8,060 bases of DNA, from the NCBI GenBank assembly GCA_002399735.1, contig DHEF01000028.1:29083-37142 (forward strand), given 5' to 3'. Position 1 is the first letter of the stretch, and the number at the start of each line of letters is the position of its first letter. Made by a program: the position numbers and the translations under genes. Shown in pieces: positions 1 through 6,448 of this stretch. A model generated the notes under the pieces. It was not told where the DNA came from, did no database searches, and saw only the letters and a program-made list of their open reading frames with translations. This stretch comes from Chitinophagaceae bacterium UBA4857. GTDB lineage: Bacteria > Bacteroidota > Bacteroidia > Chitinophagales > Chitinophagaceae.

Positions 1-1
1 C

Positions 2-55
2 GACTTGTCGGTGGTACTGCATAATGCTAATCAGCAGAAAAAAGCCCGGAATTGA
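2..55 (+). CDS. Possible C-terminal tail of an upstream gene (partial)
   Basis: A reading frame open from the left edge of the window codes for 17 residues (DLSVVLHNANQQKKARN) before a TGA at 53-55. Its composition, a hydrophobic stretch followed by a basic polar tail, is protein-like. The two other forward frames run only 7 or 18 codons before a stop, and the longer one is rich in Cys, Trp and Arg. The SVVL-x-N pattern would be compatible with the end of a P1B-type metal ATPase, but this is far too short to assign a family. The first bases also share the 9-mer GTACTGCAT (14-22) with the right end of the window, so this could be extragenic repeat sequence instead of coding DNA. Confidence 0.3.
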   Translation, partial: DLSVVLHNANQQKKARN

Positions 56-111
56 ATAGTAAAAATCTCGTTGTAATAAAATATCCAATCTTCAATATAA
101 AAATATCGATT

Positions 112-139
112 TGTCAACTGTCCATTGTCACTTGTCAAT
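112..139. repeat. Four-copy 7-bp tandem repeat (consensus TGTCAAT)
   Basis: Four abutting heptamers occupy 112-118, 119-125, 126-132 and 133-139. The last equals TGTCAAT and each of the others differs from it by one base. The repeat lies in the non-coding gap upstream of the universal stress gene and about 60 bp before its probable promoter. Short heptameric tandem repeats of this kind are known from intergenic DNA of some bacteria, notably cyanobacteria. No function can be read from the sequence; replication slippage would be expected to change copy number. Confidence 0.6.
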
Positions 140-161
140 TTAATGCTCACTCTCATGAACC

Positions 162-194
162 ATTAACTATTTCCCCTAAACTAATTAACTATTT
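162..194. repeat. Direct repeat ATTAACTATTT, two copies
   Basis: The 11-mer ATTAACTATTT occurs at 162-172 and again at 184-194, exactly 22 bp apart. A partial third copy, ACTATTT, follows at 195-201. A 22-bp spacing is close to two helical turns, so the copies would face the same side of the DNA. They sit immediately upstream of the candidate promoter of the stress protein gene, so a regulator site is possible. Chance or slippage in AT-rich DNA is equally possible. Confidence 0.45.
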
Positions 195-196
195 AC

Positions 197-204
197 TATT
201 TTTG
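197..204 (+). promoter_or_regulatory. Candidate Bacteroidota -7 box for the universal stress gene
   Basis: TATTTTTG matches the Bacteroidota -7 consensus TAnnTTTG exactly and ends 23 bp before the ATG at 228, giving a plausible short leader. No convincing TTG/TTTG -33 element is present at the expected distance; that space is filled by the ATTAACTATTT repeat. The call therefore rests on one box and its position. Confidence 0.35.
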
Positions 205-227
205 TTATCAACTCAAATTCATCCTGC

Positions 228-1055
228 ATGCAACAAATACTTGTACCATTCGATTTTTCGCAAAATGCTGAAGCCGCTTTAACATATGCAAAAGGTATTG
301 CCGAAAAAACAGGAGCAGGTATAACGGTTTTTCATATTGTAAACGTATCGTCCAATGTGTTAGCACATGCAGCAGATGATGCAGCAAGAGAAGCCATTGT
401 TACAAAAGAAGAAGCTACAAAAATGGCTTTGTTACAAGAAAAAGTTGCCGCAATCTTACAGGGTTCAACCGTTCAGGTAAATATCCAGGTTGCCTTTAGC
501 CAATTAATAGTAGAAAAAACCTTAGATGTTGCAAAAACTGCAGGTACCGATGTCATTATTATGGGTACACACGGTGCATCGGGCTTACCTAAGTTTTTAT
601 TTGGCTCTAACACTTCTACCATGATTGCTAAATCACCGGTTCCGGTATTGGCAATACCTCCGGGTTATAGCTCTGCCCTGCCCAAACATATTGTGTATGC
701 GTCTGATTTGGAAAACATAACTAACGAACTACAACGCATTGGTGCTTTTGCTACCGCTTTAAATGCATCGGTTACTTTGTTACATTTTACGGCCAAAGAC
801 GCAAAAGTTGTTGAGCAAAAAATTGCAGAACAAATACCTGCCAATAACGTAATGCACTTAAATATTTCGGTACAGCCATTACAAGTAGGCGATACCTTGT
901 TAACACAAATACGTAATTATGTTACTACTAATGCCACCGATTGGGTGGTGATGGTTACTAAAGAAAGAGGGTTTTGGAGTAAACTAATGGGTAGCAGCAA
1001 AACAGAAAGTATGGCTAATGAATTGCCGGTGCCATTATTGAGTTTGAAAAAATAA
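228..1055 (+). CDS. Tandem-domain universal stress protein (UspA family)
   Basis: This 275-residue protein contains two Usp (PF00582-type) domains in tandem. Domain 1 spans about residues 1-147. It starts with the typical strand ILVPFDFS carrying Asp9 and ends with the nucleotide-binding motif G-x2-G-x9-G-S, complete as G113-THG116-(9 residues)-G126-S127. Domain 2 spans about 153-275. It starts with HIVYASD (Asp160), but its corresponding loop (about 244-257) lacks the first glycines, so it probably does not bind ATP. Proteins of this family are cytoplasmic and are linked to starvation, redox or oxygen stress; the exact role cannot be read here. The ATG at 228 is chosen because the Usp fold begins at residue 3. 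There is no Shine-Dalgarno sequence, which is usual for the phylum. The gene stands alone on its strand and converges on the PorP-like gene with 9 bp between stops. A weak inverted repeat AGTTT/AAACT (1041-1058) overlaps the stop and is too weak to call a terminator. Confidence 0.93.
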   Translation: MQQILVPFDFSQNAEAALTYAKGIAEKTGAGITVFHIVNVSSNVLAHAADDAAREAIVTKEEATKMALLQEKVAAILQGSTVQVNIQVAFSQLIVEKTLDVAKTAGTDVIIMGTHGASGLPKFLFGSNTSTMIAKSPVPVLAIPPGYSSALPKHIVYASDLENITNELQRIGAFATALNASVTLLHFTAKDAKVVEQKIAEQIPANNVMHLNISVQPLQVGDTLLTQIRNYVTTNATDWVVMVTKERGFWSKLMGSSKTESMANELPVPLLSLKK

Positions 1056-1064
1056 ACTTAATAT

Positions 1065-2129
1065 TTACCAAACATTACGTGGGCAAGTATCGCCATATTT
1101 ATTACCAATTAAAAAGCCCAGCATTATTTCATGTGTACCCCGGGAATAAGTATTTAGTCTTGTTTGCGTAAAATCATACGCGTAACCCACATTAACGGCG
1201 TTGGCTACATTTAAGCCAAGCATGGCTGCAAATCCATCATATTGACGATAGCTACCTCCTACCCACAATAAATCCCTGAACTGTAATTTCACGTTGCCCT
1301 CTACCTGGTAATTATCTTTAAACACACCACTAATATATTTTACCATAACGGATGGTGTTACATTCATATCATCCGTTAACAAATGCCTATAGCCGGCCGT
1401 TAAAAATAAATGTGGTACCAACTTACCGGTTGTTTCCAAATTTTGGTCGTTTACAAAACTTAGTTTTTGTGGTATTACCTGTTGGGCAGATAAGCCTACA
1501 AAGTAGTTGGAACTGTACAACCACAGGCCTACATTTAAATCAGGTTTTATTCTTCTTAACTCACCCATGGCATTGTTACCCGCAGCCGGATCGGCGGGGT
1601 TAGCGCCAAAAAAAGCTTTCCCATCAGCATTCAGGCTGGTACTGGTAATACCTGCCGCCACACCGGCTGATAAATTGGTTTTAGGCGATAAACCTAAATG
1701 ATAGGCATACGAAAGATTAGCGGTAAAACGATTAAAGTTGCCGGTTTTATCGTTTAGTATGGTCATACCTACACCATGGTGCGGCTCCGATGCAGTATAG
1801 TTTTCCCAATAGGCCTGCCCTCTTGGGTTTTGGCCGGGCACATTGTATGAGGTAGCGTTTGTTTTATAATCTTTTTTACCAATAGGACCATGTGCTGTGG
1901 TATAAATAGTACGTGGGGCACCGTTAATGCCTACCCATTGGTCACGAATGCTTAGTTTAACATCGGTATAGTTTTCTATACCGCTTAGTGCCGGATTAAT
2001 AATATAGTTGTTAAGTATGTATTGGGTATAATGCGATTTTTGCTGTGCCCGGCTTATATGCATACAGATTACTGCTACCAGCAGCAGACTTATTTTTTTA
2101 TATAAGTTAATATCGTTTTTAAATATCAT
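1065..2129 (-). CDS. PorP/SprF-family type IX secretion membrane protein
   Basis: This 354-residue protein is of normal family length. A signal peptide covers about residues 1-28: basic start, hydrophobic core 13-23, and likely signal peptidase I cleavage after SRA28. The PorP/SprF N-terminal signature follows: SHYTQYILNNYIINPALSG (32-50), then RDQWVGINGAPRT (62-74) and a downstream His (H80) in TAHGPIG. The rest alternates short amphipathic strands and turns (for example FTANLSYAYHLGL, VGLSAQQVI, VNVGYAYDFT), as expected for an outer-membrane beta-barrel, and it ends HEIMLGFLIG near the C-terminus. In Flavobacterium johnsoniae, SprF is needed for secretion of the adhesin SprB. Family members often sit next to genes for large type B sorted proteins, which is the arrangement here, with the cargo gene immediately upstream on the same strand. 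I infer that this protein helps export or anchor that cargo. Canonical PorP of the core T9SS is unlikely because no porKLMN genes are adjacent. Confidence 0.92.
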   Translation of the reverse strand: MIFKNDINLYKKISLLLVAVICMHISRAQQKSHYTQYILNNYIINPALSGIENYTDVKLSIRDQWVGINGAPRTIYTTAHGPIGKKDYKTNATSYNVPGQNPRGQAYWENYTASEPHHGVGMTILNDKTGNFNRFTANLSYAYHLGLSPKTNLSAGVAAGITSTSLNADGKAFFGANPADPAAGNNAMGELRRIKPDLNVGLWLYSSNYFVGLSAQQVIPQKLSFVNDQNLETTGKLVPHLFLTAGYRHLLTDDMNVTPSVMVKYISGVFKDNYQVEGNVKLQFRDLLWVGGSYRQYDGFAAMLGLNVANAVNVGYAYDFTQTRLNTYSRGTHEIMLGFLIGNKYGDTCPRNVW

Positions 2130-2144
2130 TTCGAAACAAGGTTA

Positions 2145-2161
2145 TGATACTTTCCGTATCA
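2145..2161 (-). promoter_or_regulatory. Hairpin upstream of the PorP-like start
   Basis: On the minus strand TGATAC-GGAAA-GTATCA forms a perfect 6-bp stem with a 5-base purine loop. It ends 15 bases before the ATG of the PorP-like gene. The loop carries the only purine-rich, Shine-Dalgarno-like stretch near this start. It could be a translational or mRNA-stability element inside the cargo/PorP transcript, or a protein-binding palindrome. There is no U-tract, so it is not an intrinsic terminator of the upstream gene. Confidence 0.4.
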
Positions 2162-2200
2162 ATAATAATTTAAAAAATCAACGTACGATGATGACCGGAG

Positions 2201-2260
2201 TTACTACTGTTGAACGGAGCGTCGCAAGTAAAGTTCAATCAGGGCACTGCAGTTGGTAAC
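2201..2260. repeat. Candidate dispersed extragenic repeat in the cargo/PorP spacer
   Basis: The spacer between the two minus-strand genes is much richer in G+C than most intergenic DNA in the window. It contains TTACTACT (2201-2208) followed by GCGTCGCA (2219-2226), 18 bp from start to start. The same two words recur in the same order, 21 bp apart, at 7996-8003 and 8017-8024. GTTGGTAAC (2252-2260) recurs inverted as GTTACCAAC (7983-7991). An inverted repeat TTGAAC/GTTCAA (2210-2215, 2233-2238) flanks the GCGTCGC core. This resembles a degenerate REP-like intergenic element; no transposase is present. The match is patchy, so relationship by descent is inferred. Confidence 0.35.
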
Positions 2261-2269
2261 ATAATTAAT

Positions 2270-5200
2270 CTATCTTATAATATCCACAAAGCCTTTTATA
2301 GGACTACGTCCGTTTTTAGGATCGATGATATAATAATACGTGCCAATTGGTGCGTCGCGGCCATTGATGCGTCCATCCCAAGGCGTTGCATAATTTATAA
2401 TGCGGTGTACTTGTTGTCCGTACCTGTTAAATAATTGTATGGTAACACCGGGATAAGTTTCTAAATGCGGAATTTCCCAGCGGTCGTTAACACCATCGCC
2501 ATTAGGACTAAATATATTTGGTATAACCGGCGTTTTAAGGATGGTTACTTTTACTTCATCGGTTGTTACACATTTATTGTCGGAAGTAACGGTTAAGGTA
2601 TAAGTAATATCGTTAGTTGGTTTTACCACAATGGCACTGGCTATTTGTGCATTACTTAAAAAAGTTGCTGGTGTCCAACTATAGGTAACCGGTATGTTAT
2701 TAATAATTGCCGGAGTTAAAGAGCCTTGTCCTCCTTCCAAAATAAATTTATCGGTACCCGCATTTGCTATCGGAGTTGGATACACTGTTATATTTTGTTG
2801 CATACTATTACTACATCCGTTGGCGGCAAGCATGGTATAGGTAATGGTATGATTTCCGGCACCTGCAACTGCTGGTGTAAATAATCCTGTTGTATTTATA
2901 CCAGGGCCGCTAAATGTTGGTGTACCTGAAATATCTGCAGCATTTAATTGCGTAGCCTGAGTTATTTGAAAAGCAGGAATATTGCTACAAATTGGTTGTA
3001 TAACATTAAAGTTTAAAATAGGTGTAGCCAGTATAACCAAATCCTGCTCGCTACTTTGTACACAGGTTGTACCGGAGTAGGCCTCGTAACGTATGCGGTA
3101 AGTTCTGCTAGCGGGTGTACCAAACTCGGGGTATTTGTAAGTATATAATTTATCCAATGCAGGTGCTTCGTCAATAGTTGTATTGGTGCGGTCGCCGGTA
3201 TAATCCCAGTAAATAACAATTTTAAGAATTTGACCAACATCTACCGTAGCCCCATTCTTTAAGGTAATAATATTGCTGCTACAATAAGGTGGAGTATTGG
3301 TAATAGTATATGCAGGTACAATGGCATTACCAGCAATGGTTATATTTTTTTGCAAACTAGCGGTACAACCTGCATTATTGGTTACCGTTAAATTAATATC
3401 GTATTGTCCGGCTCTAGTAAAATGATGGGTTGGCTCTTTATCCGATACAGTGTTAGGGTTAGCGGTGGTTGCATTGGCATCACCAAAATTCCAGGCCCAG
3501 TTTGTAATAGTTCCGGATGGGTAAGATGATGTATCGACAAATTGTGCCCTTACATCATTAATACAAGCAATGGGTGTGGTAAACCCTACATTGGGTAAGC
3601 CATGTACAGTTATCAACCTGCTGGTGGTATCACTTTTACATCCTTTATCTGATTCTACCACAAGGGCTACATTAAAATTTTGCTGTTGTGAAAATTTGTA
3701 CGCATATATATTGGTACCGGCTTCATGCACCATATTGGTTACAGCGTTATTTACTAACCAAGACCATTTATTTATACTGCCGCCGCCATCAATAGTGGAA
3801 ACATCTTCAAAGTTGGTGGGTTGATCCAGACAAACTACAGCGGCAGGGTTAAAATCGGCTTTAGGTTTATCGTTAATGGTTATTGTCTTAGTTATGGTAT
3901 CGCCTAAACATCCAATATCGTTAATTAATGTTTGTTTAATTGTGTAAATACCCGGTAATAAATAGGTATGGCTTAAAGTGTTTACATCATTTACAACGGT
4001 GTTATCACCTAAATTCCAATACCATTTTGCCACAGGCCTGTCGCCTGCGTTAGGGGTAGCTAAAAAAGTGCTTGCCTGTCCCTCGCATTCGCTGGAGGTA
4101 ATGGCAAATGGTGCTGCAGGTTTACCATAAACTTCCAGTTCCACGTCTATTTCCTGGGCACCGCCGCATCCATCAGCAGTAGGATTAATGGCTAATATTT
4201 TTATTGCATACGTACCGGCCGTGGCCACCTTATAATTTTGAGGCAGGGTATACTTATATAATGTACGGTTATTAACTACACTGGTAGAGGTAAAAACCGG
4301 ATTAGTGAGGGTAACATCAGGAAACAGTCCATTAAATTGCCATACTATTTCGTCCGGTTCATAGGGGAAAGTCATGGATAATTTAAAATCGGAGTTAATA
4401 CACGCCGCAGGAAAATTAACACTGGCAAACTCATTGTCAACCGATGTATATTGGTAAAGGTCTTTAATATTTGTACCTGCCGAATATCCATAGGACTCCG
4501 CATCACCCATACCGTAGGTTATGGCATTAAACCCTTCATCGGAGGTTAGGCGAAAAGACAGTTCATTATCCGGTAATTGCATGGTTAAATAAGAATAGCC
4601 ATTACCTGAAGGCATTGCCGTGAAAGTCGCTGAAGGTGCTACCCCGTTAATTTTAAAGCTTGGAGCATCGGAGGTTTTAATATACACGTTCAGGTATTTT
4701 GTGCGTATAAGCTGAAGATTGGAGGAAAAAATATTAATATCATTAATATTCTGTTCCACCGGATTTAAGATAATCATGTCAGGATCTCCCTGATCATTAT
4801 TACCGCCACCTATTCTGGGCGCACCAATACAATTAGAGCTTAACATAAATTGTGCTACAGAGATGGGCTTATCAGCACTTACTGTAAATGGTCGGTTATA
4901 AACATTAACATTGCCGTTATTGGGGTAAAACTGCCCGGCGGACAGATTAATTGACTGACCATCAATATTCACCGTTGTATTATCTTCTGTAGCCACTACT
5001 CGTATATAAAAACCCCTCGGATTATTGGCAAATGGTACTACTCCAAACTCCTTTCCCCAGCTATTGGTGGGGTAACATTGTTGAAAAAGCGGGTCGTACG
5101 AAACACCGGTACAATTAGGTGTATTTATAGATAAAGAGGAACTGCCCGAAAAAACGGCAATTTTATTACAGCCCCCGCCGGGTAAAGCAACAGACTCAAT

Positions 5201-5827
5201 TACCGATCCGGTTAAGTCGGAATTATCCTGTATTTGCAAAATATCACCCGCATTAACAAGGGTTTTGGTATACTCCGTTGGATCTAATTGACCATTCCGT
5301 CTTAATTGGTATTTAATCTGCGTATTAGGTGCGGTAGCAATTACCTGAAACTGCGACTTGGAACCGGCAGTACTATTCTGCCAAAAACTGGTGGCGTAAT
5401 ATTTACGCCCCAAAGTTGCTACTGGTAATATTAAAGATGCCTGCGAGCGAAAGCCGGCGTAAATATGTGCAAAAACCACTACAGCCGGTTTACCGTCATC
5501 CACTTTTACATAAATTCCTTTTCCGGTTTGAAGCGTATCGCCAAAATTTAAATGTGCTACAGTATAGGGAATATTTAAAGGACCGGAAACCTGATTAGCC
5601 GTTACCGTAAAGTTGAAACTGATTGTTCCTACCGTTACGGTCCCCGACGAATTTTTATCCGAGGTTATAAAAAGCGCCATTTGCCCTAAGTTGTTACCGG
5701 AAGCAGTATGGGATGGAAAACACAACCAGAACTCTTTCCCTTTATTAGAAAAATCCTGACCATGCACAAAAAAACTAATGCCCGTTAGAAAGAGGGTAAA
5801 AAATAAGTACGTTCTTAATTTTCTCAT
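2270..5827 (-). CDS. Large secreted PKD/Ig-repeat protein with T9SS type B sorting domain
   Basis: This 1185-residue protein is exported through the type IX secretion system. A signal peptide covers 1-23 (hydrophobic 7-20, cleavage likely after VHG23). Residues about 25-460 resemble the IgGFc-binding N-terminal domain: NKGKEFWLCFPS near 28-39, VVATEDNTTVNIDG (277-290), SADKPISVAQF (317-327) and GDPDMIILNPVEQ (347-359). An Ig-like segment (about 475-567) leads to three PKD-type repeats, marked by WYWNLGD (602-608), KWSWLVN (687-693) and WAWNFGD (777-783), each ending in a V/T..GC pattern. Further Ig-like modules follow (836-935, 936-1017, 1019-1097), the middle one containing SGPGI (973-977) and HTITYT. 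The C-terminus (1101-1185) is a complete gliding-motility-associated/type B sorting domain: IPNIFSPNGDGVND, LFNRYGQQV, PWDG, GTYYYII and the final KGFVDIIR. It is probably a surface adhesin or matrix-binding protein; its ligand is unknown. The PorP/SprF gene 140 bp downstream is the likely partner. The frame is intact and no alternative start fits the signal peptide better. Confidence 0.93.
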   Translation of the reverse strand: MRKLRTYLFFTLFLTGISFFVHGQDFSNKGKEFWLCFPSHTASGNNLGQMALFITSDKNSSGTVTVGTISFNFTVTANQVSGPLNIPYTVAHLNFGDTLQTGKGIYVKVDDGKPAVVVFAHIYAGFRSQASLILPVATLGRKYYATSFWQNSTAGSKSQFQVIATAPNTQIKYQLRRNGQLDPTEYTKTLVNAGDILQIQDNSDLTGSVIESVALPGGGCNKIAVFSGSSSLSINTPNCTGVSYDPLFQQCYPTNSWGKEFGVVPFANNPRGFYIRVVATEDNTTVNIDGQSINLSAGQFYPNNGNVNVYNRPFTVSADKPISVAQFMLSSNCIGAPRIGGGNNDQGDPDMIILNPVEQNINDINIFSSNLQLIRTKYLNVYIKTSDAPSFKINGVAPSATFTAMPSGNGYSYLTMQLPDNELSFRLTSDEGFNAITYGMGDAESYGYSAGTNIKDLYQYTSVDNEFASVNFPAACINSDFKLSMTFPYEPDEIVWQFNGLFPDVTLTNPVFTSTSVVNNRTLYKYTLPQNYKVATAGTYAIKILAINPTADGCGGAQEIDVELEVYGKPAAPFAITSSECEGQASTFLATPNAGDRPVAKWYWNLGDNTVVNDVNTLSHTYLLPGIYTIKQTLINDIGCLGDTITKTITINDKPKADFNPAAVVCLDQPTNFEDVSTIDGGGSINKWSWLVNNAVTNMVHEAGTNIYAYKFSQQQNFNVALVVESDKGCKSDTTSRLITVHGLPNVGFTTPIACINDVRAQFVDTSSYPSGTITNWAWNFGDANATTANPNTVSDKEPTHHFTRAGQYDINLTVTNNAGCTASLQKNITIAGNAIVPAYTITNTPPYCSSNIITLKNGATVDVGQILKIVIYWDYTGDRTNTTIDEAPALDKLYTYKYPEFGTPASRTYRIRYEAYSGTTCVQSSEQDLVILATPILNFNVIQPICSNIPAFQITQATQLNAADISGTPTFSGPGINTTGLFTPAVAGAGNHTITYTMLAANGCSNSMQQNITVYPTPIANAGTDKFILEGGQGSLTPAIINNIPVTYSWTPATFLSNAQIASAIVVKPTNDITYTLTVTSDNKCVTTDEVKVTILKTPVIPNIFSPNGDGVNDRWEIPHLETYPGVTIQLFNRYGQQVHRIINYATPWDGRINGRDAPIGTYYYIIDPKNGRSPIKGFVDIIR

Positions 5828-5841
5828 TGCTGCTACTAAAT

Positions 5842-5857
5842 CAGCTTTCTTGAGCTG
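5842..5857 (-). promoter_or_regulatory. Hairpin upstream of the large cargo gene start
   Basis: On the minus strand CAGCT-CAAGAA-AGCTG forms a 5-bp stem with a 6-base purine-rich loop. It ends 14 bases before the ATG at 5827. Its placement is almost the same as that of the hairpin ahead of the PorP-like gene (15 bases), which suggests a shared translational element. Short stems are common by chance. Confidence 0.3.
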
Positions 5858-5909
5858 TTACCTGCAATTTAACCTAAAGCTTCTGAAAAAAGCACACACT
5901 TAAAAAAAA

Positions 5910-5920
5910 GACAGTCTGTC
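5910..5920. promoter_or_regulatory. 11-bp palindrome GACAGTCTGTC
   Basis: GACAG-T-CTGTC is a perfect dyad with a single central base, in the leader or promoter region of the large secreted protein, 83 bp upstream of its start. The arms are too close together to form an RNA hairpin, so if it is functional it is more likely an operator for a dimeric regulator. A poor TAnnTTTG-like match lies on the minus strand at 5941-5948 (AAGCTTTG, one mismatch). Confidence 0.3.
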
Positions 5921-5934
5921 ATAAATTTAAAATT

Positions 5935-6380
5935 TTAAAACAAAGCTTATTTAAAGTAAAATAGTAGATAAAAGTATAAATAATTAGCCAGTATATTAAT
6001 TCACATTATATAATTAAATAATATATTTTATAAACTTCTTTTTATTATTAATAAAACACAATTAAAAATTATTAATCAATAATTTATAATAATAAAAATA
6101 TTAGTAAAGTAAAAACAAAAATTAATGCATGATATATAGTTTAATGTAAAAAAATTATATACTTTAAAATAGTAACTAATTAATATAATAAATTGTAAAA
6201 TAATTATTTGCAAATATTTTAAATACTAATAATTATAGCTAAAAATAAATTACTACTTTTTAAAAATAAACTAAACTATTTACTATAAATAATTATTTAA
6301 TATAAAGTTTTACTTTACATAACTGTGTATTTTATGATAAATAAAATTTTCATCTAAATATATATGCTGTCATTTAGTCA
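5935..6380. other. Extremely AT-rich intergenic island, no gene seen
   Basis: This is the core of the 621-bp gap between two divergent genes. By hand count only 49 of 420 bases at 5941-6360 are G or C (about 12%), and about 10% at 6001-6300, against clearly higher values in the flanking genes. Every frame is interrupted by frequent stops, so no coding region is supported. It contains many A- and T-tracts, a direct repeat TATAAATAATTA (5975-5986 and 6284-6295), an inverted repeat TTTTATT/AATAAAA with a 3-base spacer (6040-6056) and a 12-bp palindrome at 6205-6216. No DnaA-box cluster, tRNA-like fold or terminator was seen. It may be a curved or easily melted regulatory region for the two divergent genes, or decayed DNA. 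Confidence 0.8.
6205..6216. promoter_or_regulatory. 12-bp perfect palindrome TATTTGCAAATA
   Basis: This perfect dyad has the only central GC step in a long stretch of nearly pure A/T. It sits about 230 bp upstream of the lipoprotein start and 380 bp from the cargo gene start. It has the form of an operator for a dimeric regulator, but some palindromes are expected by chance in DNA of this composition. Confidence 0.3.
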
Positions 6381-6448
6381 ATAAATTTTTGAACGTCTTT
6401 AACAAGGAAAAATGAGGAAGTTTGCTCCTACCCGATTAATTTGCATAC

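Noticed and set aside
52..282. 76-codon forward frame overlapping the start of the universal stress gene
   Set aside because: It runs across the tandem repeat and promoter region, has no family features and overlaps the well-supported Usp start in another frame.
1041..1058. AGTTT/AAACT inverted repeat at the Usp/PorP convergent junction as a terminator
   Set aside because: Five A/T-rich base pairs without G/C stability, overlapping the coding end; too weak to support termination.
2278..2287. Near-match to a DnaA box (ATATCCACA)
   Set aside because: It is a single one-mismatch hit inside the coding end of the large secreted protein.
2210..2434. 74-codon forward frame starting in the cargo/PorP spacer
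   Set aside because: Two thirds of it is antisense to the conserved T9SS sorting domain and the rest lies in the repeat-like spacer.
5935..6380. AT island as a replication origin
   Set aside because: No cluster of DnaA boxes (TTATCCACA-like) was seen in or near it, and no dnaA or other origin-associated gene is present.
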